DNA of 64,000 nt from Sphagnum magellanicum (lineage: Eukaryota > Streptophyta > Sphagnopsida > Sphagnales > Sphagnaceae): positions 10,912,001 through 10,976,000 of the forward strand of contig CM038915.1 in the NCBI GenBank assembly GCA_021904315.1. Reading direction: 5' to 3'. The notes beneath the pieces were generated by a model. It was not told the DNA's origin, searched no databases, and was given only the letters and a program-made list of their open reading frames with translations. The translations under genes and the position numbers were made by a program. Of this stretch, positions 33,881-46,239 are shown piece after piece; the first letter of the stretch is position 1, and each line of letters starts with the position of its first letter.

Positions 33881-35131
33881 GGCCAACATTAGTTTTTGCT
33901 ACATATAAACTTAACCCTTTACATGTGTTCTAATGATCTACCTTTATTTCTCTTTTTGTAGTAACCACCTATTATCCTTCGTACATATAGGACCTATTAT
34001 TTCCAAGATAAGTTACCAATGTGAAACCCCAAATCATCATTTCAATTGGGTTTATTAACGGTTAGGGTGAACCAACACCCGTGGTAATATTTTTACCTTT
34101 TTGAATGAGGCCTTTTTGTGGGCTTATTAAACCTAAAAAATGCTAGATTTCAACTAAAAGACCTTGATTTAGTCTAAGCATGGGATATTTGTAATATTAG
34201 AAATAAAATTTTAATGGGTTTTGGGAACTTTATCATGGTATTGTATCCTAGGAGGGGGTTTGGGACTATGAAGATTAATTTTTGATTAATCCCTTCTAGC
34301 ACATAGGTAGACTATCAAACATACTTTAAAACAACACTTGTAATATTCATCATTCACATGATTTCCAACATGAGACTTTGCACTCTTTTCAAATATCACC
34401 TATGTGCTTAAAATTGGATATTTATTTGAGAACTACACCCCAAGGGAGTTCATCACATGCGCCTAAAAATTATCTTTTATGGGGATCACTCACCAAAAGA
34501 CTATAAAATTTTCACAATGGTATTCACAATCATCTCCACATTTTATTTTTTTCAAGGCTTCCTATTCACATATGATGTTTTTACAAATTTTGATCCAACT
34601 AATAACATGAAATTATTGAATGTAAATTATGAACCAAAAGCTCCAATCTCTACCCCTTATATACTTGAAGGAAAGAAATGGATGAATAGTCAACCACATT
34701 CATTTACATTTATTCCCCATGTATCAAGTCCACATACTTGACCTTCCATTATTACAAATCCAAAATAATTATTTAAGTTATTATAATCAACCCTTATGCC
34801 CCTAATCAAAATATTATCCTTTTAGGGCCCATGAGGTTCATTATTTTATTCCCTATTTTTATCCATATTACTACCCCAACACTTATATTATTATTTGTAA
34901 TTACTAATAGTTATTTTGTTGTTATAGTACCAACACTAGTTCATCATGGTAAAATCCTCAACATTGGTTCCCCATGGTGTTCATATTGTAGATTTTAATG
35001 CAACCTCCCCACTTCTTCTCTTTGTGGCCTATTTTTCAACCTTTGTTTTATGATAACAGGTCCAAACACACCCCCTTATTTGGGCTTGTACCAATGTTTA
35101 TCACATCCAACATAAAATGTTAATGCATTTT
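33881..35131. other. Intergenic, no gene seen
   Basis: AT-rich spacer. A stretch near 33985-34115 is loosely similar to 43725-43860 (shared 'atataggacctatt…gttaccaatgtgaaa…aatcatcatttcaatt' pattern), perhaps remnants of another dispersed repeat. The open frame at 34457-34741 is unrecognised. Confidence 0.4.
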
Positions 35132-36040
35132 TGTTGTGACCCTAACTTTAGGCTTACGATCAAGGCAAGGGCTTGCAAAGGTGCAAGTCGAAAGTGAAGA
35201 CGAAAAGTCACATTTCATATTCACAGGAGTGTAAGAGAGTGTGAGGGAATGAACCCACACACTCCCAACTGGGCTCTCACTTTGGGAATTGAAGTTTCAA
35301 TGGTGTCTCAAATTTTCGGAAAGTGATTTCAAGGGTCAAAACTCACTGGATTAAAAATTTCATTATATCATTGCAAAGCTCTTGATACGTACATGTTTAA
35401 ATGGGTTTGTATGACCAATTTGAGTACTTAAAACACAAGTTATGGCCAAAAGAAGGGTTGGGAGTTAAACCACCAATTTAACTCCTAACCATTAAAAGTC
35501 AGGAATTGCCTTGATTTACTTGCGTGCATGTGATGTGTCACATATCATTGGAAAGCTCTAAACAAGGGCTACAACTTTGCTTTAGACTTCACCTCAATAA
35601 AAGGTCTTCACAAGAAGTTATTGCCCTCCAAAGTGCCAAAAGTATCAATTTCGAGAATTTCGAGACTCCCAACTTGAGACAAAATGACATTTGGATGTAA
35701 GATTCATGGCTAATCATAAATAATATTATAAGGGGGAAGGTGGTGGCTTCCCCCAAGTATGGACCATGGTGAGTATGTGTGCTTGTGGTTCATTTGTGCA
35801 TCAAAAGTGCTCCAACTATGCATTAACCAACTTGTTATTTGGTTTGTGCAGGTTTGTGTGAATAATTGACACACTTGTCACTCATCCTAGTCCCCATTTC
35901 AAAGCTCCAACACGTTATTCTACTTTGGAAGTGCTGCAAGTTAAGGAACGTATCCCCACTCCTTCTTTTGATGTTTTCATCTTCGAATTCGCATTTGAGT
36001 CTTACAAGGAGTTTGGGGTGCATCAATTCCACAACATTGT
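35132..36040 (+). mobile_element. LTR-like repeat, copy 1 (probable solo LTR)
   Basis: Starts TGTTGTGACCCTAACTTTAG and shares a long colinear series of blocks with 47093-47951. These include 'cacaagttatggccaaaagaagg', 'gggagttaaac…tttaactcc', 'ttggaaagctct', 'aaaggtct…gttat', 'aggtggtggcttcc', 'ccaacttgttggttggtttg-gcaggtt' and 'cttgtcactc-tcctagt'. The TGT[CT]G[CT][AG]ACCC start is typical of plant LTRs. No internal retrotransposon genes adjoin it. Its right end is less certain than its left. Confidence 0.65.
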
Positions 36041-37404
36041 CCATAAACATGAAAAACATGAAAAATTGGATAATATAAAGTGAGAGATTTTTTTTAATGT
36101 CATTATTTGAACCAATCATTATGGCTAATCAATTAAAAATAGTTATTATTGTGTTAGGCCTTGTTGAGACTATTGTAGGGTGTGCAAATTTACAAGTTTA
36201 AACTTGTGTTGGCCAATTTTTGATTTTAAAAAAAATTATAAATAAGAAAAAATATAGATTCTTTTGTTAGAGTGGAAGATTGTTCAATTTTTGGTCGAAG
36301 GATTATTTTTGAAAATAAAAACACATTTGGATCCAAGTTAGGGTCCAATTTATTTTTTAGTTATTGGTTTTTGGGTCAATAATTCTAGGTTTTATGAAAC
36401 CTATTAATTATAAATTCAAGGCTAATTATAAGTTTTAGATTTTTTTTAAAAAAAACTATTGAAGTTGCATTTAAATTCCTATTCTTGCTTAAGGAATGTG
36501 GATGGTGGCCATATTGTGAAAGGATGTTATTGGCTCTTGTTTGCCCTTGGGATTTTAGTCTAGTGAAATCCGAATTTTGACATTCAACTCACTGTCCTCA
36601 TTTATTTTAGCTTTGGTGGGTGGTTTGGCTTTAACATCTGTATGGCTAAACCAAGTTTGACCTTATTTAAAAATTATATTGCACCCAAAGTATTTGTGTA
36701 AAGGTAATTTTAATGTTGTTATTGGAGATTCCTTTATAAACTAATGTTTAAACTTAAAACAGAGGACCCTAGAACCAAAAAATCTTGAACATTATTTAAA
36801 CCAAAGTCCTTAATCCCTACCACCTTATGACCCAAACCCTATAAAAACCCTATGACCCAAGGGTTGGGTTCAAGTTGACCAATGCAATTCTTAAACTTGG
36901 ACGCAAACCCAACCAAAAACTCGTTTTCACTTTATTTAAAAGTTGTACTTCATCCAACATATAATTTATATGCATTTTATTGTTGCCATTCAACCTACTT
37001 TAAGGATTCATTTTAAAGGTCCTAAAAGATTAATGAATGTGTGATATTCATTGATTAACATGACTACATCAATAATAATATATTGACATTGATAATTTGT
37101 ATCATTTACAAAGATAACAAATATGAATTTAAAATTTTAAAATAATATTTATAAAATAATTTCTTTGCAAATGAAGTAATTAACTAGATGATATGAATAT
37201 CATAAAATTCGTCTGAACATGCTTGAAGAATTAATCCAATTTTGTTTGACGAGGTTTTTTTAATGTCAAATTTCAAAAATAATTCAAATGCACAAACATT
37301 ATTGATAAATAGCATAATTTCATTGGGCCTTTGTTTCAAGAATTGTTTCAAAATATCAACTACATTAAAAGCATTTTATTGGGCCATTTTGAAACACACA
37401 AATT
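36041..37404. other. Intergenic, no gene seen
   Basis: AT-rich spacer between the LTR-like copy and the hAT-like fossil. No recognisable coding. Confidence 0.45.
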
Positions 37405-39090
37405 CTACCCCCACATGATCATCAATACAAGCATTTTTTTTTCATCAATGAATTTATCCTCAAGTGCAAGCATCTTCCTAATTGTTTCATCAAGGGGTTG
37501 ATAAGGATTATTGAGATCAAACTCCAACTCATAGTTGGCAAATTTTTGAACATCCATGGTGGGAAAAATTCCACTATCTAAAAATAATAAATTAAGAATT
37601 TCCATAAAAATAATAACTTTATCTAGCTCTTTCTTCTACCTCATTGCTTCCTCTTCATTCTAAAAAAGAACAAATAAAATACAAGAATGCTTCCAACAAT
37701 TTTGAATGTCAATGAACTTATTCCAATGTGCCAAGTTTTCTCAAACATGATTGTAGCTCTATAAACATCAATTTCTAAACTTTTGTTGTCCACGAAACAA
37801 TCAATCTAATGTTAGATCAGTCATTTTTTTTATTGTGCTTTGAATGATGCAATGATTCAAACATCCATGCGTTGAAAATGACTTATTATATTTAGAGGCA
37901 AAAATGCAAGTTGTGTAGCTTGTAGTCGTGAACTCACATTAGGCACTTGATGACCAAAAAAATTGACTACCAAAAGTAAATTTTTAATTTTTACACACCA
38001 ATGATCCTCCTAAATCAAGAACAAACTTTTCAAAGACAATTGTGATTATTTTATTAACATACCATAAGATGACAAGGTTTTGTGGGTTGAAAATGTTCCT
38101 ATGATTGAATGCATGAGGCTTCAAGTATTGGTTGACAACCAAAGGAAAAAAACATCATTGTTGCATCAACATTTGCAGTAAATGTCATAATAACATGATT
38201 ACAGTTGTACATAAATTGTAGCAAAGCTTCAATCTTGGACACTAGTAGTAGTTTGGAGAATGTATGAACAATAAGATTAGTTCGGTGGGCAACACAATAC
38301 ACCCTTAGCATGAAGGGGGCATATTTTTCCTTCGATTTTATGATCACATTAATCTTAGCCCCTTGAAAAATTAACATACCATCAACACCAAAGTTGATCA
38401 ATTTGGAAGTTAGATCAATATCAAAAAGGTTTCGATATGATAATAAACTTGCCACAATCACCTTAATTAGGTTCTTTGTAGTAGCACCAAACACCATTTG
38501 TTCCAATGTCAACAAAATAGGTATGCACTCCCAACCTTCAACCACATACATGTGAACATTAATCCACCCCTAGCAATCCACAATAATGACTTCATCAATG
38601 GACACAAAAAAAAACTTTGCTAATTGACCAACTAAACGTGTTTTTGTGAACACAAGCTTTTGCATGCATTTGGCCATTATTTAAACACTTGTGTCACTCT
38701 AGTGATGTCAATGGCTCTTTGAGATCTGTAGAAAATCAAACAATTTCTTCATGCTTTCATAGTTTATAATCGAGCACTCATGTTTCAAGAAATGATAAAT
38801 TGGCACAAACTACATAGATTTGCATTTGCATTCAAAATTTGATTCAACTTGAAGATAATCAAGAACATAATTTTTACCATGTAATGTTGTAAACTAATGT
38901 TTGTTCTTGACACATTGGTTTGTTGAATTAAGAATATACCAACCTTTTGTGACCCTTGGCCTAGTTATAAGAGCCTTTTAACAACATGTTTGTTTTTTAA
39001 GGTTGTCAAACTTGGGGATAAACAATTTTTTACGTTTCTTTACATCAATACACATTTTACATCTAACCATCAACAACTTACCATTCAAAC
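37405..39090 (-). pseudogene. hAT-like (DUF4371-type) transposase pseudogene
   Basis: On the minus strand, from high to low coordinate: a zinc-finger-like remnant with CIDVKKRKKLFIPKFDNL near 39060-39000; then SIDEVIIVDC near 38620-38590; then VYVVEGW…PILLTLEQMVFGAT…NLIKVIVASLLSY…SKLINFGVDG…FQGAKINVI and YAPFMLRVYCVAHRTNLIVH (about 38550-38250), which carries the conserved C-x2-H-x-TNL signature of this transposase group. A much eroded C-terminal part reaches about 37405. Stops and frameshifts are frequent. It is unrelated in sequence to the younger hAT element at 8644-11052. Confidence 0.7.
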
Positions 39091-42000
39091 CAACAATGTT
39101 TTTGCCCAAGTCAATTTGTCAACCCAAATGTTTTGAGAAGTTGATTAAGTTCCCATTCAAGCTTCCTAGGTTACTTGTAAGCACCACAATTTGGGAAAAC
39201 ATAAGCTTCTACCCCAACACCAATAATGTTAAAGGAAAAAGTTACATACATTGATACATCAAGGACTTCAAGGTTTTGTTACAATGCAGCAATTGAACCA
39301 TGCCCGGATGATTGATTAATGGTAAACACATTGACAACATGTTTGAAAAAATGTTGGAATTAAAAATTTGATGGAGGTTTCAAGGGAACCATACTTCAAA
39401 TTGCAAGCACAAAACAAAAGTTCATCAAACTTCAACTTGCACAGAATGTAGGATGCAAGGAAAAACTTACAAATAATTTGTTGTTGATAATTGTTTGCTT
39501 GTAATTTTTCAAGCTTGCAACGTTACACAACAACATTCAATTCACAAGTGACGATAAAATTAATGAGCATGAAAATAATTTAAAACCCAAGTTATATTTG
39601 ATTAGGGTAACTGTCAACATACTTGGGCATGTGTAAATGTCATGAACTTGAACCTTATCACACTAGTGCAAGTTGTAGCAACACAATAGTTCAATTGTTT
39701 TATCATATTTTCACAAAAATGTCTGTTGCATTCTAGAATTTGACAATCGACATCCACAAGCAGTAGTTTGATTTTGTATCCATTTTGAATCATGCAACAA
39801 GGTCTAAGTAGTGAGCACCTTGAAAAAAGCTTTGAGGACAAAATCAAATAGAATCAAAATCCAAATGCTTCAAAACAATACAACTTGGTGTCATTCCAAA
39901 GTCCTAAAAATTTCAAATCAATTTAATAATCATGTTCAACAAACTAAAAAATCATTAAACCTTCAACCTTGCATATAGCATCTGATTACATACAAATTCA
40001 TAATAACAAAAAGGGGTGGTGAAACTTTGAATAAAGCTTTTGCCAAAGGTGGCAAAATGCAATGAAAGACAATAAAAAAAGAAGCTATACATGATCAAAA
40101 CCTAACATCCAAGAGTTCACACAAATTGCAATTGGCAACAACAAATTTAAGTCATCCATTGAAATGTTGGCCCTAAAATCTAAAATGATGTCAATTCTTG
40201 ATGAATTTGGTGAAATTTTTAACCTAAAATTATAACAAGGATGTCAAATGCCAATTTTATGGATTTAAAATATGCAGAATTTCACCATTACAAAAAACTA
40301 TGCGATCATCCATAAGAAGATTAGAAAAAGTGACTATCATCCTTAAGAAGATTTAATCAAATCTAGCTATACATCAAATACTAACTATAAATCTTTAATC
40401 ATCTTTTTGTATTTGTTGTTGCACACTACAAACCAAATTATAGAATCTTGCAATCTTTACTATTTTTTTCTCACTTATGGTAATTTCAAAATTTCAAAAT
40501 CTCACTTATTTATTTATTCATTTTTTGGTGAAAATTTTCCAATGAAAAAAAAACTTTCATTACCATGGTACATGGGCCAATTCGACAATCCATTGTCTAA
40601 TATTAAATTATTTTCAAAAAATCAATTCTAAATTATTTTAATATTCAAAAATAGTAATTAAATAATTTTTGCATATTTCAACAATGATGTAAACCATCCG
40701 TTTTCAATCACTTTTCATCAACATGCATTGGCACCCTTCCTTTCTTGTACATTTTTGACTCTTCAGTCTAGACGAGTTCAAACCCAAGAGCTGAAAAAGC
40801 CAAGGTTTCCATTAATGACCACCCTTTTTTGTCATCGAAACAACACATGGTACTATTATTCAGTTAGAGTTACAAAGTTTTATTAAACTTTTGATGTGTT
40901 TTGCTAAGATTTTTTTAGAACTTTTGACATACTTACTATATATTTATCAAAAAATTCTAAAATTTTGTAAATTATTTGATTAATGTTGAACTGGCCTAAG
41001 TATTACAGTATTACATCCGACTTTATACGACCTAATCCTAGTGGTCGGCCAGGGAATATTATGTTTGGCTTGTGATGGCAAGTCACATGTTGCTGCTAAC
41101 TGGTAAGAGAAAGAATGCACCCAACAAAATCACCTTGAATGTTGTGGAGACTTCTAATAGAAAATTGATCAAACACTCATCAATACTTTGTAGTTAAAAT
41201 CTCTTTATGTGTCCATATATACTAGTGGGACCTTGTGCAATTGGCCCAAATATACAATAAAACTCCTTTAAGGTCACTCATCCCATATTGCTCTAGTCAA
41301 ATTGGGCTTAACTTTTTTTTATAAAAATGACACTTTCCTAAATTTTATTTACTATTTAGAGAGAGAAAGAAAACTTTAGAATCAATATGTTGTGCTCTGG
41401 TAATCCAAAAATTGTGAAACAACAAATGTGCACATTGCCTCATCAAGGGCTTTTTAACACAATAAAAACAAAATTGAGGGCCCATGGTTTCGAAGGGTTA
41501 TAACACAATCACATTCAAACAAACAAACACCTATCTTAATATATTGATTAGCCACAAAGAACTCCAAAGATGGACCACAAAATAATCTTTACACATAATA
41601 TATTTCATGATTTATTTGAAAACATTGATTAATAGCCCACCAAAATTATAAAATTTTGGGTAATGTCACTACTTACAATCCCAAAAGAAATGCAAACTTT
41701 AGTGGTGGGAGGATAACCTGGCCCATGACCACAATCTCCTCCATCACCCAGTGCCCAATGCCCACACACAATTATTAAGTCTAACACATTCCTACAGGCT
41801 ATGTGTACCTTGCTAGTACCCATTTACAGTTGTGTTCATTATTGCACACAGTCCTCTCCACTCTCGTCCCATGTACTATTGATGCAGCCTAGAGGCTAGG
41901 AGTGGAAGATGGTGTGGGGTTCGTAATCCAAGGTTGAATAGAGTTATCCGAAAAGTCACCCTGCCTCACCCTGCCTTTGGGCCTGCTTTCACCCACTATC

Positions 42001-42889
42001 CCCCCTTTCAGGTGGTATCCGCAAAGTAAAGAAATTTTATTAAATCTCAGTATGAAATGCTGAAACTCAGCATCGAATGCACAAGGTTTGAGACTAATTA
42101 TAGTAGTTGTACAGGTAGGAGCAGTGAATTTATATGTAGCAGCGGTGGAGGCGCTCAGAGAAAATGAAAGAGAGGATGAAACTCAATTTGCCACCAAAAT
42201 TGCTGGAAACCAGCAAAACTAGACTGGGTCCCAGTTATTTCGTTTTGTAAAATTTTCATTCCCAGTTGCGTATTTGATGCCCTAATATGCCGAAACTGGC
42301 AGTTCTCGCCCCCTAATCGCGGGACTTTACGGATAACTCTAATAATTACCCTTTTTTCCAACTTTTGATCTTTCCTAATTTGTAAGTTTAAAGATCATGC
42401 ACATGGTCATAATCTTCATCCGGATTGAAAGAAGATATGCAAGAAGCAAAGAGTGTGTAGCCTACCAGATTAAGGTAGGAAGGAATCCACTAGTTGATCT
42501 GTGATGGGTTAGGGCAACCTCATACCGCTTAGAACACTATTCACCGCAAGTATTTTTTTTAAAGGATTTTGTTTGTAACCAAAATGGTGATCATCAATAG
42601 GAAGATGTAAAAAGTGGCAATCATTTATAGATTTACCCAAATCTTACTTGAAAAACCATATGAGAAGTACAATTTTGTAATCATCTTTATATATATTTGG
42701 CTACATGCTGAAAACCAACTCCTCACTTATGGCAATTGAAAGCCTCCAAAATCACTTCCTTTTCAAGTTTTTCTTTTCCCCCTTTTTGGCCAAATTTTGC
42801 CAATATAAAAAAGGCTGCTCACCACTGCAACTTTCAAGAAGCCCTTAAACTCTTGGAACTGCATGTGGACCAGAGCCTACTTTTCCACT
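39091..42889. other. Intergenic, no gene seen
   Basis: AT-rich up to about 41800, then a more balanced patch (41840-42360). The open frames at 39614-39847, 40407-40631, 41629-41823 and 42155-42361 have no recognisable family. Confidence 0.4.
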
Positions 42890-43202
42890 ATTTGGTTTTT
42901 GTTGGCCTTGCCTAGCAAGGCAAGGATATTGTGTTTAGATTCACTATAGAGTATAGTAGCTTAAGGGATTTTAGCCCCTAGGTAATAGGCCTATTTTTAT
43001 ATGAGGAGTTTTGAAAGATGATATTTTGGATTGTGTTGAAACTTGAGATTAGTTCTAGAGTTATAATATCTTGAAGGATTTTGGTTTTGGAGGTGTTTTT
43101 GAAGCTTGTATTTTTGTATGTTAAGAGTTTTCATAATTCTTCTTTTTCATTAAGATACTTTTTAATGTAAATGGCAAGGCCACTGTGTGACACAACCTTG
43201 TT
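42890..43202 (+). mobile_element. Dispersed ~300-bp element, copy 2 (MITE-like)
   Basis: Plus-strand copy of the element at 1801-2140. GGCCTTGCC at 42904-42912 and GGCAAGGCC at 43173-43181 form the same perfect 9-base inverted repeat, and the GTGTGACACA tail follows. This is the copy closest to copy 1. Confidence 0.75.
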
Positions 43203-46200
43203 ATTTGATGGACCTCCAAAGGCAAGGTGGAATGGGCCTCGATTATCAGGACATTACATGTAGAATGGTGTCCTAATTACCATGACCTCCAACCAAATTG
43301 AGGCCCTCCCTTGTACATAAAAACCTCCTAGATTTTTCATAGTGTATTTGGAGGTATGCAAAACCTGCTATGACATTCTGGCAAACAAATGGGCCATAGG
43401 TGCAGGCATTCCATAGACCAAAATGCCCAGTGTGCCAGCTTTTTTTTTCTTGTGATACCTGGTGAGAACAGGGGCCACAGTGAACCAGCGCCCACTAGTG
43501 CACCATGTAGGATGGATGGTAAGTGGTTAAGAAACAGTTTTCTGTTGGGGTTCCAGTTCCCCAGTTAACCATGGTAGTTAAGCTCAGTTGCTTTTTTAAA
43601 CCAAATATTTACTAACAACCTACAAGCAGGTTGTTAGTAAGTAGGTAGGTAGTAAAAACAGCCCTTAACTATGTATAATCCATCTGCTTACCTAGAAATT
43701 ACTTATTTCCTACCTATTTACCTATATATATAGGGCCTATTTTCTTCAAAATTGGTTCCCAAGGTGAAATCAAATATTAACTCAGTTGAGGTTCATTCAC
43801 AACCAAATAATAACGGGCATCCAGTGGATGGTGCACTGGCTCCAAACAGGTTCCCGGATATGGGAACTAAGGCTACCACCCTTGTATGAGTGCCCTCAAA
43901 CCCTATGATCCCAACTCTTTGACTCTATGTTGAGAATGGGGTGTATGGCTCTGGGGTGGGGGCATTCCTAAAATAAGGAGCCTAGGATGAGGTGGGATTG
44001 AATCTTGCCTTGCATTTTGGGAATGTCTCGCAAACCATCGAAAAGCACAATGTAAAGGTTAACATGAACCTAAACATATGTACAAACCTTTCAACAAATT
44101 CTTCTGTTTAGTTGGATAACACATAAGATCTTGTGACGCATTTTAGAAAATGAAATGCTTGCTCTGGCAAGTATTTCAAAAAACGAAAATACCCCATTTA
44201 ATTCTTTTACTCTTTCTTTTTCTGTGATAGATGGTGGATATTCTATAGATACCCAATGGGTATCATGGGACAAAAATCAATGAAAATCTATTGATTTTAC
44301 ATTGTGTTGTGCCCAAGGGCCAAAACATTCTCAAAATAATGGGCCCTTGAGGCTGGATGGGGGCCTATTATTTTGGGAACACCCCAACCCTTGTGTATTG
44401 CCCTACATAACTCATGAGGTGTAGGAGTGGGAGGGATCTTACACTTATCTTTCACTTACACCCACTTAAAGTATAAGTAGGTGTAAGACCCCTCCAATGA
44501 ATACACATAATATTCCTCCTGTTTTCTAAGAGGGATATTCATGGATATAAGTTCAAGTACATTAAGAAATTTCTCCAAGTGTTGTACAAGTTGCCAAAGG
44601 CTTAATGGTCATGGTTTGAAGTCACATAGGTCAAAATTTCTGTGTTCCCATTCCTCTTTTGAAATAGAGCTTCAAGCAACCACTACAAGTATGATGTTAA
44701 TTCCATTTGAGTTTGGAGAGTTAGCTCTCCAAGAGTTACTCAATATTTCAGAGTCTTGATTAGTGTAGGCTGTGCCCTTGGCCCAGGTTTGAACACATTG
44801 AGGGCTCGACAAATTTTCCCTTCCAAACCCCATTTTTTGCAATTTGTTTAAATCTCCAGCAACAACATCCACTCAAAAATCAATATCTTCCACACCTTAG
44901 CTCTGAAAATTGTGAAATAAAATTTATTAAATTTGATTTGCTGAGGGCTTTCCAACAACACCAAGAACACCCCCCAATTCCAATATAGTTTCCAGTTTCG
45001 ATTTTATTTAGTTTTCATTGAGAAAATGATTCCATAATCAGTAGCTTCCACACCATAGCTCCAAAGAGTCTCAAACCAAGTCAGTGCTCCCCTACTCATT
45101 CGAGAGCTTGCTGAAGATACCGAGAGTGCAGCATGACTGGGCATGGTTTGGGAGATCTCAGCTTGACAAAACAAAACAAACAAACTACCTTGCTTGCTTC
45201 ATGTATAGATGTCTAGACTCAGAATTTCTCCTTGATTGACCTAGTAGTCACACAGCTCCAGGGGAAAAACCAAGGGATATTATGATTAACTTAAATCAAG
45301 TCATGTGAGGAAGAGAATTTGGTGAGGCTTCTCAGTGGATAGGTATGAACTGTGAACTCGTTTAGCTTTGAGTGTGCAAACAAAAGCTTATAGCAGGTCA
45401 ACTAGCAGGAGTAAAATGGCCTGTAAAGTGTACTTTGGATGAAGTACAAACATCCAATAGTATGACATTGGGTTTGGCCCTGTAAATTTGCACATGGTAG
45501 AGTAGTCTCCAAAAGGCCTAGTAAAACAAAGACTACTCTTGATTCAATGGCCATAACGAGACTGCGGTGAGGGCATTTAAATAGTCTTTCGCCGATTATT
45601 CTCTAATTTTTCATGTCTTTGGGGTAGGAGGGGGAATAATGAACACTCTATTTTGGATGTGATAAAGATTGGTAGTGGTTCCAACAGGAGGTGTGGTGGA
45701 GCTGCTCTTAGTGTACCACCTGTGAAGAGGGGTGACTTAGACCATCTCCAGCAGTGCTCATTACATGATCCTAAATAGTAAAATTCGATGAAAAAATAAA
45801 ATAAAATGCCGGTTTGGCTTAGTATAATTTCAGAGTTTGAGATGGCTGGTAAAAGGTGCAGTAATATTGGAGAAACGAGTCATAAATATGATCTGACTGG
45901 TGCTCAATGTTTCTGATTGGCCCATATGCTGATTTGTGCAGGTGCTTTGCTATTAATAGTCCCTCATTATTTGCTATCCCTGTTTGAGTTTGATTGCTCT
46001 AGTCTTTACATTTCAGGTGGCCTCTTGAGGCATGTCAAGAGTGCTCACCCTCATGCCAACTTCATCTCCCAAATTAGTCATGTTGCTTTGTTTTTGCAAA
46101 TGTCTTTTTTTTTTTTTTTTTGGTGTGTTCCACCCTAGTTTTACCTCTCTTACTTCTTGGGGTTGGCTTCAGGTTCAATTAAACTTTATTTTGGGGTTGT

Positions 46201-46239
46201 TTGAAGTTCATTTTGTGTGTTTTCAATTGTTTCATAGAA
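43203..46239. other. Intergenic, no gene seen
   Basis: Spacer with a TACC/TAGG-type tract at 43620-43735. Composition is moderately balanced around 44000-46000 but shows no coding family. The open frames at 44541-44759 and 45917-46247 are unrecognised. Confidence 0.4.

Noticed and set aside
45740-45880. MITE with a CATCTCCAGCAG end
   Set aside because: The left motif resembles ends of common plant MITEs, but the expected inverted partner (near GAGATGGCTGG) pairs only for a few bases and no target duplication was found.
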